Source of the DNA: a virus
Reading direction: 5' to 3' (one strand)
DNA length: 21,873 bases
Virus record (IMG/VR): IMGVR_UViG_3300037961_002543
Location: 1 to 21,873 of that record
Part shown: piece by piece, positions 1 through 6,701 of the stretch
Numbering within the stretch: position 1 is the first letter of the stretch
How the letters are laid out: every line of letters starts with the position of its first letter
The notes under the pieces: generated by a model
Databases searched by the model: none
What the model saw: the letters and a program-made list of their open reading frames with translations, nothing else
What the model was told of the DNA's origin: nothing
Translations under genes and position numbers: made by a program

Positions 1-1
1 C

Positions 2-598
2 GTTGCTACGGAGGTCGCGCTTGCCGACACTGCGACCCGAACAAGAAACGGACGAAGAATAAAACAAGTTGAGGATATGATTCGCAAGGCGTCCCAACGC
101 GTGGTCGCAGTGTACGAGGAGTTCCTGCCTTCTGACACCAACTTGCCTGTTCGTCTGACGGATAGTCAGGAAGTTCTTAAGGTTAATCGCGAGACGTTGC
201 GTCTGAAGGACGAGCGAGATCCGGGGCAACAGCCTATGGACTACGATTACGAAACAATCCCGTACTCGCCTACCGAGAATAATCGACTTGTTCAGCTTCA
301 GAAGTTACAACAGTACATGCCTTTGCTTCAACAATCACCAGTAGTGGACCAACAAAAGTTGATTATCAAACTTTTGGACCTACTTCAGTTGCGTGACGTA
401 ATCGCACCACCTAAACCTCCGGCACCACCGGCACCTCCCGGACCTCCGGGTATGCCACCGGGCGGACCTCCGGGTATGCCACCCGGAATGCCGCCAATGC
501 CCGGAGGCGACAATATAGCTACGGGGGCTCTGCCGCCCGGAACTGAACCCCCAGCAGTCCCGACACCTATGGGTGGACCGGGCAATCCAATGATATAG
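2..598 (+). CDS. Portal protein, C-terminal part (5' end outside the window)
   Basis: The frame is open from the first bases of the window, so the ATG at 77 is an internal methionine; 198 codons of the gene are visible. The start of the visible part (ATEVALADTATRTRNGRR) followed by long amphipathic helices looks like the C-terminal helical wing/crown region of phage portal proteins, the dodecameric ring through which DNA enters and leaves the capsid. Its place just ahead of scaffold and capsid genes fits. The last ~70 residues are unusual: after a Leu/Gln-rich helix comes a Pro/Gly-rich low-complexity tail with PPG and PPGMPPG units, likely extended and disordered. The TAG stop is part of the TAGGAG sequence that forms the SD of the next gene. 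The portal call rests on pattern recognition and gene order; the N-terminal body cannot be seen. Confidence 0.75.
   Translation, partial: VATEVALADTATRTRNGRRIKQVEDMIRKASQRVVAVYEEFLPSDTNLPVRLTDSQEVLKVNRETLRLKDERDPGQQPMDYDYETIPYSPTENNRLVQLQKLQQYMPLLQQSPVVDQQKLIIKLLDLLQLRDVIAPPKPPAPPAPPGPPGMPPGGPPGMPPGMPPMPGGDNIATGALPPGTEPPAVPTPMGGPGNPMI
439..483 (+). repeat. Direct repeat coding for the portal's collagen-like tail
   Basis: A 21-base unit at 439-459 is repeated exactly at 463-483, a period of 24 bases or eight codons. It encodes the G-P-P-G-M-P-P-G units of the portal C-terminus. Shorter imperfect Pro/Gly codon runs flank it. The exact match suggests a recent local duplication or slippage. Confidence 0.85.
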
Positions 599-608
599 GA
601 GATATAAA

Positions 609-1070
609 ATGGCTAAAAGTTTAATGCCCAACCTTCAAACCATCGCTCGAAACGCAATGAGCAAAGAAACCGGAGGCTATGCCTCTGAAGATGAGCGTAA
701 GTCTCGTCAGGAAAAGAGAGCCGAACGTAAAGCCGACCGTCAGGCGAAAAGAGCCGAACGTAAAGCCGGTCGAGCAGTAGCTAAACAAAAGAGAGGTCCT
801 AAGTCGGCACGTCGAAAGGGGCAGGAATCACGAGCCGCCCGTCGCAGCGCCGCAGATACGGAAAAGAAGCTAGAGAGTGCCAAAAAGACGGCACCAACGG
901 ATAAAAAACACTCAAACGTAGCTATGGCGAAAACAGGCAAATCGGGCACAGCGGACACGCACAAAGGATCACACGGCACTGCCCCTACAAGCAAGAAGCT
1001 GACACACGGAACAACACCCGCTACGGCCGCTAGTGGTGCCAAGCCGGGTAAACCCGGCGGCAAGGGCTGA
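609..1070 (+). CDS. Highly basic low-complexity protein, function unknown
   Basis: This 153-residue protein is very rich in Lys, Arg and Ala. After a short N-terminus (MAKSLMPNLQTIARNAMSKE) comes a charged segment, about residues 29-70, with an 11-residue repeat (KRAERKADRQA then KRAERKAGRAV), likely a single charged helix. The C-terminal half is Gly/Ser/Thr/Lys/His-rich and probably disordered, ending GAKPGKPGGKG, like a histone H1 tail. There are no Cys, no membrane segment and no enzyme motif. The SD GGAG at 598-601 precedes the ATG, and its TGA overlaps the next ATG. I do not recognise a family. Non-specific binding to nucleic acid, for example DNA or an acidic partner inside the capsid, is an inference from charge and position only. 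Confidence 0.8.
   Translation: MAKSLMPNLQTIARNAMSKETGGYASEDERKSRQEKRAERKADRQAKRAERKAGRAVAKQKRGPKSARRKGQESRAARRSAADTEKKLESAKKTAPTDKKHSNVAMAKTGKSGTADTHKGSHGTAPTSKKLTHGTTPATAASGAKPGKPGGKG
717..768 (+). repeat. Direct repeat in the basic protein gene (33-base period)
   Basis: A 19-base unit at 717-735 recurs exactly at 750-768, in frame with a spacing of 33 bases. It encodes R-A-E-R-K-A twice and creates an 11-residue (hendecad-like) periodicity in the basic helix. Confidence 0.85.
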
Positions 1071-1171
1071 TGCGTCTACCCGTTAAAAAAATCCTTGATA
1101 TTGTAGGCTCTGTCCTTCGTCTTGTGGTCCCCTTGGTCCGCAAGAAGAAGGACAAGTCTAGGGAGGAGTGA
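1070..1171 (+). CDS. 33-residue small protein with a hydrophobic segment
   Basis: The start ATG overlaps the TGA of the preceding gene (TGATG at 1068-1072), and its own TGA overlaps the next ATG in the same way (1169-1173), so it fits exactly between two coupled genes. The product begins MRLPVKKILDIVG, has a hydrophobic stretch at about residues 9-23 (LDIVGSVLRLVVPLV), then a charged tail RKKKDKSREE. This is the look of a short membrane-associated or amphipathic peptide. A short AAGGG lies just before the start. No family is recognised. The double stop/start coupling is the main support; it could also be a translational bridge whose peptide has no role. Confidence 0.5.
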   Translation: MRLPVKKILDIVGSVLRLVVPLVRKKKDKSREE

Positions 1172-1326
1172 TGCACGCTTACGGCGAGCCAAGAGCAGTC
1201 GCAACGACGATTATTCTTAAAAAGTTAAAGAAGCCTAAGAAGCACGTTTTTAACGGCGATAACAAAGGGAAAACACAACTCGACGCGCACGGACGCGCCA
1301 TGAAGGGACCTTGCGGTGCAAAGTGA
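1171..1326 (+). CDS. 51-residue basic protein, function unknown
   Basis: The ATG overlaps the stop of the 33-codon gene and is preceded by a strong SD, GGGAGGAG at 1161-1168. The product has a Lys-rich middle (LKKLKKPKKH) and ends HGRAMKGPCGAK, with one Cys near the C-terminus. It is basic, without a membrane segment. The reading frame is tightly packed: the next gene starts inside its last codons. No family is recognised. It shares the Lys/Gly-rich character of the genes on both sides, so these may act together, but that is inference. Confidence 0.6.
   Translation: MHAYGEPRAVATTIILKKLKKPKKHVFNGDNKGKTQLDAHGRAMKGPCGAK
1303..1308 (+). promoter_or_regulatory. SD deciding a GTG start at 1316
   Basis: AAGGGA lies seven bases before the GTG at 1316. 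This GTG is the only possible start in its frame, because an in-frame TGA lies at 1301-1303 and no ATG or TTG occurs between that stop and the GTG. Confidence 0.5.
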
Positions 1327-1465
1327 GTACAAGAAGCGGGCGTCTAAGAAGATTGCCAAACTTATCAAAAAGGGTAAGTCTAAAAAACAGGCTGTCGCTG
1401 CGGGGTACAATATGGCTAAGAAAGGCAAAGTAGGCCCAAAAGGTGGCTACAAAAAGAAGGGATAA
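1316..1465 (+). CDS. 49-residue basic protein with a KKGKSKKQAVAAGYNM-type helix motif
   Basis: The gene starts with GTG and overlaps the previous gene by 11 bases. The protein reads SKKIAKLIKKGKSKKQAVAAG, then a Lys/Gly-rich tail ending GGYKKKG. Small phage proteins with a similar core (KI..L..EGK.QKQAVAIA) are common in phage structural modules, sometimes next to portal or scaffold genes, but I know of no assigned function. The core is probably a short helix-turn-helix-like amphipathic unit. It is strongly basic. The frame, codon pattern and recognisable core make it likely real despite its size and the GTG start. Confidence 0.6.
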   Translation: MQSEYKKRASKKIAKLIKKGKSKKQAVAAGYNMAKKGKVGPKGGYKKKG

Positions 1466-1467
1466 TA

Positions 1468-1884
1468 ATGCCGTTTTACGACTTCAAATGTCCAGAGGGA
1501 TGTGGTTACTTTAACGACGTATTTGTGCCGTTGGCCCAGCACGGCAAGACCGAGTGCCCGGACTGCGGGGCTCTCCTGTCTACTGTTATTAGCGAAGTGG
1601 CTTTGATCGGACCTATGCCATCAAAGCCCTTGGTTGTAAAGCAGATTGGTAAGTCCTTTGAGTCAGAAAGTGCATGGAAGAAGTACCAGCGGGAGAACCC
1701 TGACTCTGCGATTGTTTCGGCGGACTCACAACAATGGAAGAAGCACCGGGATGCTGTACGGGAGAAAGCAGACGCCCGTTCCCGCAAAATGGGCTACCGT
1801 GATTTTGAACATCGGTCGGCACACCGTAAAAAAGAGAAAGCTAAACAGTCTGGTAAACTTGACAAAAAGATTTTTGTCCACTAA
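1468..1884 (+). CDS. FmdB-like zinc-ribbon protein
   Basis: The N-terminus MPFYDFKCPEGCG and the later ECPDCG give four cysteines, C8, C12, C30 and C33, arranged as a zinc ribbon of the FmdB type (normally MP.Y.F.C..CG ... CP.CG). The first knuckle has three residues between its cysteines instead of the usual two. Residues ~55-138 are helical and Lys/Arg-rich, with W, H and charged residues and no second metal site. FmdB-like ribbons are frequent in phage structural regions; their role there is unknown, with DNA, RNA or protein binding possible. An AGAAGG SD lies upstream, and a two-base gap separates this gene from the previous stop. Confidence 0.75.
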   Translation: MPFYDFKCPEGCGYFNDVFVPLAQHGKTECPDCGALLSTVISEVALIGPMPSKPLVVKQIGKSFESESAWKKYQRENPDSAIVSADSQQWKKHRDAVREKADARSRKMGYRDFEHRSAHRKKEKAKQSGKLDKKIFVH

Positions 1885-1905
1885 TCAGCTACAAAGGGGT
1901 GCCTT

Positions 1906-2262
1906 ATGCCAATGATGAATGACCTACTCGAAAAACTCCAAGACGATCCACCTTCTACCGAGCAAGAACTTATGGCTGTGCTTGCAGAGACTGGGTACGA
2001 TCTCACCATGAAAGAACCTTCTATGGCCGACGAAGAGGAGGAAGAAGGTGAGATGGAGATGATGGGTGAGGAGGAAGAAGAGGAAGAAGAGGACATGGGT
2101 CCTATGGACGAGCCGGAAGGTGGTGCGGTGGAAATGGAAATCATCAAAGAAATGATGCCAATGGGTGGTATCATGAAGGGAGCGCCCGAAGGTGCTAACC
2201 CGAGAATGATGATGCAAGCGCGGACACGAAAGGCCGCGAAGAAGGCTCTTAAGGAGGGATAA
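1906..2262 (+). CDS. Polyacidic, methionine-rich protein upstream of scaffold
   Basis: This 118-residue protein has a helical N-terminus (LLEKLQDD...TEQELMAVLAETG), a nearly pure Glu/Asp segment at about residues 42-69 with runs of five and eight Glu, and a basic C-terminus (residues 100-118). Roughly one residue in six is Met. The SD AAAGGGG at 1892-1898 precedes the ATG, and the TAA overlaps the scaffold ATG (TAATG). I recognise no family. The acidic run could be a partner for the basic products just upstream, or part of a scaffold-like chaperone. That is inference from charge and gene order. Confidence 0.75.
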   Translation: MPMMNDLLEKLQDDPPSTEQELMAVLAETGYDLTMKEPSMADEEEEEGEMEMMGEEEEEEEEDMGPMDEPEGGAVEMEIIKEMMPMGGIMKGAPEGANPRMMMQARTRKAAKKALKEG

Positions 2263-3143
2263 TGAGCGAAGAGTTAGAGGCGGGGGCTGCTCCTGCTGAA
2301 TCGGGTGACGCGGCTCCTGTTGAGGCGGCTGCGGTAGAAGCGGCTCCTATCGATACGGAAGAGTCTGCCTCAGAGGTGTCTGCCGAACCGGCGGAACACT
2401 CCCTCGCCGCTGAAGAAGAAGTGGTTGAAGAGGCCCCCGTCTCTTTTCCTTCCCATGAAGATTTTGGGTGGGACGAATGGGACGGTGACCATGAGGCGCT
2501 TCCCGAGCAACTTCGGGGCTGGGGCAACCAGTTTGGCGCATACTACCACAAAAAAATGGATTCTATGGCGGCGAGCATAGACCAAACCCGAGAAATCTAC
2601 GATGCGTTGATGGGCGGACATGAAGATCCGCGCATCGCACAGATGCAGTCAGATCTATCGGGCTGGCAGGAAAAGAACGCCCATACTGAAGGTCAACTTG
2701 AGTTCCTACAAAAGGAGTTCGACGAGTATCGTCAGATTGTAGAAGAAGCTATTAAGCAAGAAGCAGATGAGTATGCTGAGGAGTTTGCTCAAAGCAATCA
2801 GGACCTGTTTGAAAATGAGCAGTTGTCCGAGCCATTTGCGGAGTTGCTAGAAGAAGGTTGGATTCTCGAACATGCTGCGGTAGCTGCGCGTCTACCCCAG
2901 CATCTCAGAGATGTTGCACGGCAGGCTAAGAGCGATGGCGTCCCAGACGCTTACGCACTTAAACTGGCTCAGGGCGCGAAGAGCAAGCCCGCAAAGCCCC
3001 GTCCGGGGGCGGCACTTACATCGGGGGCTACGACCCCGGCGCGTTCGTCCGAGCAAGTACCACTTGCTACGAACACGCCGATGTCCTTGCGTGAGTTCCG
3101 TACTCAAGTTGCGCGTAACGCCCTATCTAATAAAAGGAGATAA
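2262..3143 (+). CDS. Capsid scaffolding protein (putative)
   Basis: This 293-residue, largely helical, acidic protein sits directly before the major capsid gene, the standard scaffold position. Residues 1-65 are Ala/Glu/Pro-rich and probably disordered. A helical, coiled-coil-like region follows at about 90-185, and after a Pro/Ala linker the last 20 residues form a basic helix (SLREFRTQVARNALSNKRR). A basic C-terminal helix is the coat-binding element in P22-type scaffolds. There is no protease motif, so cleavage by a fused maturation protease is not indicated. A strong SD (AAGGAGGG) precedes the ATG, which overlaps the previous stop. The assignment is by architecture and position, not by a catalytic signature. 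Confidence 0.7.
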   Translation: MSEELEAGAAPAESGDAAPVEAAAVEAAPIDTEESASEVSAEPAEHSLAAEEEVVEEAPVSFPSHEDFGWDEWDGDHEALPEQLRGWGNQFGAYYHKKMDSMAASIDQTREIYDALMGGHEDPRIAQMQSDLSGWQEKNAHTEGQLEFLQKEFDEYRQIVEEAIKQEADEYAEEFAQSNQDLFENEQLSEPFAELLEEGWILEHAAVAARLPQHLRDVARQAKSDGVPDAYALKLAQGAKSKPAKPRPGAALTSGATTPARSSEQVPLATNTPMSLREFRTQVARNALSNKRR

Positions 3144-3145
3144 TC

Positions 3146-4213
3146 ATGGCGATTTCACCAGATGTGCTGGCGACCGCGCTCAATGAGCTTATGCCGTCGT
3201 ACAGTGAGTTGTTTGTTAAGTTCCATCCCTTGATGGAAAAAGTAATGCTGAACGGGAACCTTTCCCGCGATGCCCTAAAGGGTCCGAAGCGAGAGTTCGC
3301 TGTTGTGACTGATGGTCCCGGTACTGTGACACAGGTGTCTACAGGTACAGAGATCATTGCCGGTGGTCGTGCTCAAAACGCCGTCCGTGGTAATGTCATT
3401 GCACCTCGACTCATCTATGCGTTCGACGTTCCCGGCAAGGACTTGGCTGAGGCTAACGGCGAGATGGACCTCGCACGAATCCTTCAGCACTACCCAGAGT
3501 TGGCGCTGTCTGACTTCCATGAGCGGATCTCGAATCAGCTTGGAACAGGTAACGGTAACGGCGTTGGCGGTTTCGCTACCCTGAACGGTAACGCAAACTT
3601 CACCCCACAAGGCGAGACACGACAGGGCTTCTTCGAGGCTGCTGCACCGTCTGCTCAGACCAACACTTGCCACGGCCTCGACAAGGCAACTACCAACGGC
3701 TGGCACAACCAGTACGAAGACATCTCTTCGTTCGCCACCAACGGTCGTAGCCAAATGCGTAAGGCTTACTTCGCTGCTTCTCGTCAAGGCAAGACCATGG
3801 GTCCTGTCGATTTGATGATCGGTGACGAGGCTTCTTACCTCAACTACATCGACGACTTGGACGATCAAGTCCGCGTTGTCAAGGTTGAAGGCGACAAGGC
3901 TCCACCTCTCGTCCGTCAGGGCGTGAAGTTCCTCGAAGCTGACTTCTACCTCGATGACTCCATTGACGTGTCTAGCGCCAACTTCTCTGCTCCAATGCAG
4001 GACGGCGTTATCTACGGAATGAAGACGCCGACTTGGCACCTGTTTACCCTTGGCCACGATTCAGGTCGCGAAACGAAGGGCGACTTCGCTCTCCGTGGAC
4101 CGTTCCGTATCCCTGACCAAGACATCTTCCGCTACGAGCTTGTGTTGATGATGGGCCTCCACACCACGCAACTCCGCGCTAACTTCCTCGTTACCGGCGC
4201 TGGCACGCCTTAA
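3146..4213 (+). CDS. Major capsid protein
   Basis: This 355-residue protein is close in length to podovirus capsid proteins such as T7 gp10A (345). It has a short helical N-terminus, then a beta-rich stretch (REFAVVTDGPGTVTQVSTG) and a long helical region (DLARILQHYPELALSDFHER), followed by mixed alpha/beta sequence with VDLMIGDEASYLNYIDDL and a C-terminal FRYELVLMMGLHTTQLRANF strand set, consistent with an HK97-type fold. The SD AAGGAGA at 3135-3141 overlaps the previous gene's stop. Codon use differs from the neighbours: C-ending Phe, Tyr, Asn and Ile codons dominate, and only one Leu codon of about 30 is CTA, while CTA is common in other genes here. That bias is typical of the most highly expressed phage gene. 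No slippery frameshift site is visible at its 3' end. Confidence 0.8.
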   Translation: MAISPDVLATALNELMPSYSELFVKFHPLMEKVMLNGNLSRDALKGPKREFAVVTDGPGTVTQVSTGTEIIAGGRAQNAVRGNVIAPRLIYAFDVPGKDLAEANGEMDLARILQHYPELALSDFHERISNQLGTGNGNGVGGFATLNGNANFTPQGETRQGFFEAAAPSAQTNTCHGLDKATTNGWHNQYEDISSFATNGRSQMRKAYFAASRQGKTMGPVDLMIGDEASYLNYIDDLDDQVRVVKVEGDKAPPLVRQGVKFLEADFYLDDSIDVSSANFSAPMQDGVIYGMKTPTWHLFTLGHDSGRETKGDFALRGPFRIPDQDIFRYELVLMMGLHTTQLRANFLVTGAGTP

Positions 4214-4222
4214 GGAGATACT

Positions 4223-4735
4223 ATGTCTGGATTTACAGCAGCGGGCATTAGCCCGACTACAGTTACTGCAACGCAACAAGCCCCACTTGGGTTCAAGCTC
4301 ACCGTTCCTAACGGTGACAACGGATTCCAAGTGTACACCTACATCAAAGCCGCAGTTAATGTTCTGCAAGGCTACGCTGTCCAGCGTGCCGGAACGTCCA
4401 CTGATGGCGGCTACGGTGCGTGTTCTCTAGCGATTGACGATAACAACCTACGGGCTGTCGGTGTAGCACAGCAGGCAAACGAGTTGGATCCCGCATCTAC
4501 GGGAACCAACTACGCTATCCCTGCGAACTACTACGGATTCGTATTGACCGAAGGCGTGGGTACAGTGTACACAGCTACCGCAGCGGCAGCATATGATACG
4601 CTTGTTATTCACACGACAGACGGTCAACTCGACGATGCCAACCCCACCGCGACAAACGGTGCGGTAGCATGTGTCGGCGGAACCGCGATCGGCGCAACAA
4701 GCACCGGCTTGGCCCTCGTCAAGTTTGCAGGCTAG
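4223..4735 (+). CDS. Capsid decoration / head protein (putative)
   Basis: This 170-residue protein is rich in Gly, Ala, Thr and Val, short on charged residues and predicted to be all beta. Features such as RAVGVAQQAN, NYYGFVLTEGVGTVYT and AYDTLVIHTTDGQLDDA resemble the beta-barrel or beta-tulip capsid decoration proteins found immediately after many phage capsid genes, where they sit on the capsid surface. The SD sequence TAAGGAG (4211-4217) contains the capsid gene's stop. The gene ends in a tandem TAG TAG directly followed, in the same frame, by the ATG of the adaptor gene. The decoration call is based on position and sequence feel; a minor head protein is the alternative. Confidence 0.55.
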   Translation: MSGFTAAGISPTTVTATQQAPLGFKLTVPNGDNGFQVYTYIKAAVNVLQGYAVQRAGTSTDGGYGACSLAIDDNNLRAVGVAQQANELDPASTGTNYAIPANYYGFVLTEGVGTVYTATAAAAYDTLVIHTTDGQLDDANPTATNGAVACVGGTAIGATSTGLALVKFAG

Positions 4736-4738
4736 TAG

Positions 4739-6463
4739 ATGAATCTCAAAGAGATTCGGGATGCGATGTTCGCTCAGGCGGACTACTCACCGAGTAGTTC
4801 TCCTGAAGCGATCACCCGCGTCAACGGCTTCATCAACCGGGCTTACAACACGTTGGCCTTGGAAGCCCCGTTTCTCTTCTTTGAGTCTAAGGTTGAGCTA
4901 GTCACTGAACCTGATGTAGTACCCAAAGCGGGTATCCCCGCCGTCCCGTTGCTCGACAGAGTGACGATGGCGGCGGACCATACCCTTCCAGCCGGTGCGT
5001 CGAGAGATGCATGGACTTGGAGAACGACTTACACACTTACCCAACAACAGAACGCTCCCGACAACTTTACGTTGTGGGATTTTGGTCGTGGTTGGGACGG
5101 TCGGATGATCGACATTATCGCTAATGATGCGGAAAGCACGATTCACCGACACCAGATTAGGTCTGTTTGGCTTAACAACGCCGACGGATACTTTTATTTT
5201 ACTACAGTGCGGCCTACCGCTTCGATAGGTACGCTGTCTACGGGGCAGTTTAAGTACCGTATCCACACCGAATCGTACCCACTGCCCGACAACGTAGTAC
5301 AACTCAAGTCAGCGTGCTTTCGCGACATTGACATGAACTACCCACTAAGCGTATTCGGCCAAGATGAGGCCGCGCAACGCCAGCTTAGTGGACCACCTAG
5401 CCAAGTAGCTAGCGGCATCCCACGGGTGATTTTCCGTGAAAGCCACATCCACATGCGTGGACCCAGTGTCCCTCCTGTTGCGTCACCTAGAACAGTGGCT
5501 CCTTGGCGCGGACCTGAACCTCCCGGATCGTTCCAATACAAAGTCACCTACACTTGGGGCAAGCGGGATTCGGACACAAAAGCACCGGGCCTCGGCCAGT
5601 GGGACGGTACGGCTATTACCTACCAGAACACGACTACCAATACTTTTCCAGCACCACCTGTGTCTTCGACATCGGGCGATAACTCATCTCGCAATCGCTT
5701 TAGGACTCCTAGGTTCGAGTCTCCAGCATCTCCCGAGTCTGAAGTGGCAGTTACCGAAGTTGTAACTGTGGGTGACGTGTCTGGATTCTCTCAGATTAAG
5801 GTGTCTCTACCTAACATCCAATACGCACTTGGCTTTCTAGCTGGTGTAGCGCAGGCAGGCACGGTATACGACAGAAGCTCTGTACCCCAGAGTGGAGTCT
5901 ACGTCCGCATTTACCGCCGACGTGTCAGTACGAACTTTGATGACTACTCGACAATGACTAATAAGGTAATCGACCTAGACAAGTCTCAACTAGACACCGA
6001 CGAGGGCTACTACCTGCTAGCGGAGACTCGCGTAGATAGGAACAACGACGGCATCTTTGTAGACGACGGCACATTCTTGCCCGACTACAGTGTGCGTCTC
6101 AAAGACATTCACGGCTACCAAGCCATGCAGTTTTATCCTAAGCCCGACAAGCGGTACGTCGCGGAGATCAGGGCTGTAGTCAAGCCCGAGAAGCTAGTAG
6201 CCGATACGGATACACCGTGGTTACACTCTGAAGCTATGAGCGTACTAATCGAAAAGGCAATGTCTCTATTTTACGAAAATCTAGGTCAAATGCCTCTAGC
6301 TCAAGTAGCTACTCAAAAGTATCGCGAAGCTCTACTGACTCTCTCAAAAAGATACGGTGACCTTCGACCTCCGAACACACCTGTGTTACGGAGAATGACG
6401 AGGGCAACGACCTCGTATCGAAGTAATCATTATTACCGGAAGTGGTGGACCACTTCAAGCTGA
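4739..6463 (+). CDS. Head-tail adaptor-like protein with an inserted beta domain
   Basis: The N-terminus (EAITRVNGFINRAYNTLALEA then FLFFESKVELVT) matches the helix-then-strand start of phage head-tail adaptor (tail tubular A / connector) proteins. The C-terminal part, MQFYPKPDKRYVAEIR at 463-478, TDTPWLHSEAM near 490 and the final helix bundle, also fits. Between them, about residues 255-450, lies an extra domain with strands FQYKVTYTWG (265-274) and VYVRIYRRR (387-395) and the FVDDG turn, typical of a fibronectin III/Ig-like insert. At 574 residues it is far longer than T7 gp11 (about 196), mostly because of this insert. The product would sit under the portal ring. The SD is weak (CAGG, seven bases upstream), suggesting translational coupling to the preceding gene. 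Confidence 0.65.
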   Translation: MNLKEIRDAMFAQADYSPSSSPEAITRVNGFINRAYNTLALEAPFLFFESKVELVTEPDVVPKAGIPAVPLLDRVTMAADHTLPAGASRDAWTWRTTYTLTQQQNAPDNFTLWDFGRGWDGRMIDIIANDAESTIHRHQIRSVWLNNADGYFYFTTVRPTASIGTLSTGQFKYRIHTESYPLPDNVVQLKSACFRDIDMNYPLSVFGQDEAAQRQLSGPPSQVASGIPRVIFRESHIHMRGPSVPPVASPRTVAPWRGPEPPGSFQYKVTYTWGKRDSDTKAPGLGQWDGTAITYQNTTTNTFPAPPVSSTSGDNSSRNRFRTPRFESPASPESEVAVTEVVTVGDVSGFSQIKVSLPNIQYALGFLAGVAQAGTVYDRSSVPQSGVYVRIYRRRVSTNFDDYSTMTNKVIDLDKSQLDTDEGYYLLAETRVDRNNDGIFVDDGTFLPDYSVRLKDIHGYQAMQFYPKPDKRYVAEIRAVVKPEKLVADTDTPWLHSEAMSVLIEKAMSLFYENLGQMPLAQVATQKYREALLTLSKRYGDLRPPNTPVLRRMTRATTSYRSNHYYRKWWTTSS

Positions 6464-6473
6464 GGGAGACAGT

Positions 6474-6698
6474 ATGGAACAGATGATTTGTGGCGCAGTT
6501 TATGAGGTTAAAGAAACCAACCGAGTTCGCCAAGGCACGCTTGTTGGTGTTACCTTTGAAAACAACAACACTGTAGGTGCTGTGCAGTTTGCAGGGCACG
6601 CACCAGAGCTTGTACAGCATGGCTCCGAACGATGGAACATGTTTAAGATGATTGGTCGCCCCGCTTCACCAAAGGTCGGTCGTCCGAAGAAGGGGTAA
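6474..6698 (+). CDS. 74-residue conserved-looking small protein, function unknown
   Basis: A GGGAG SD lies ten bases after the adaptor stop, ahead of this ATG. The protein begins MEQMICGAVYEVKETNRVR and has alternating strands (RQGTLVGVTFENNNTVGAVQFAG), a WNMFKMIGR segment and a basic tail RPASPKVGRPKKG. The central part looks like a small beta-sheet or SH3-like fold. GRPKKG resembles an AT-hook core, but one copy is weak evidence for DNA binding. It lies between adaptor and nozzle genes, so a minor virion or tail assembly role is possible. No family is recognised. Confidence 0.65.
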   Translation: MEQMICGAVYEVKETNRVRQGTLVGVTFENNNTVGAVQFAGHAPELVQHGSERWNMFKMIGRPASPKVGRPKKG

Positions 6699-6701
6699 CA
6701 G

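Noticed and set aside
77-79. ATG at 77 as the true start of the first gene
   Set aside because: The frame is open through base 2, the residues before it continue the portal-like helix, and no SD precedes this ATG.
1859-1887. TTGACA followed by the AT-rich palindrome GACAAAAA-GA-TTTTTGTC at the end of the zinc-ribbon gene
   Set aside because: No -10 box at the right distance (TAATCA matches only two positions), the hairpin has a 2-base loop and weak A/T pairs, and no T-run follows. Neither promoter nor terminator can be supported.
4733-4738. Amber recoding (TAG read as an amino acid)
   Set aside because: TAG ends several genes at the expected place, directly ahead of new SD and start sites (596, 8934, 20210, 21319), and TAA and TGA are used as well. 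The standard code fits.
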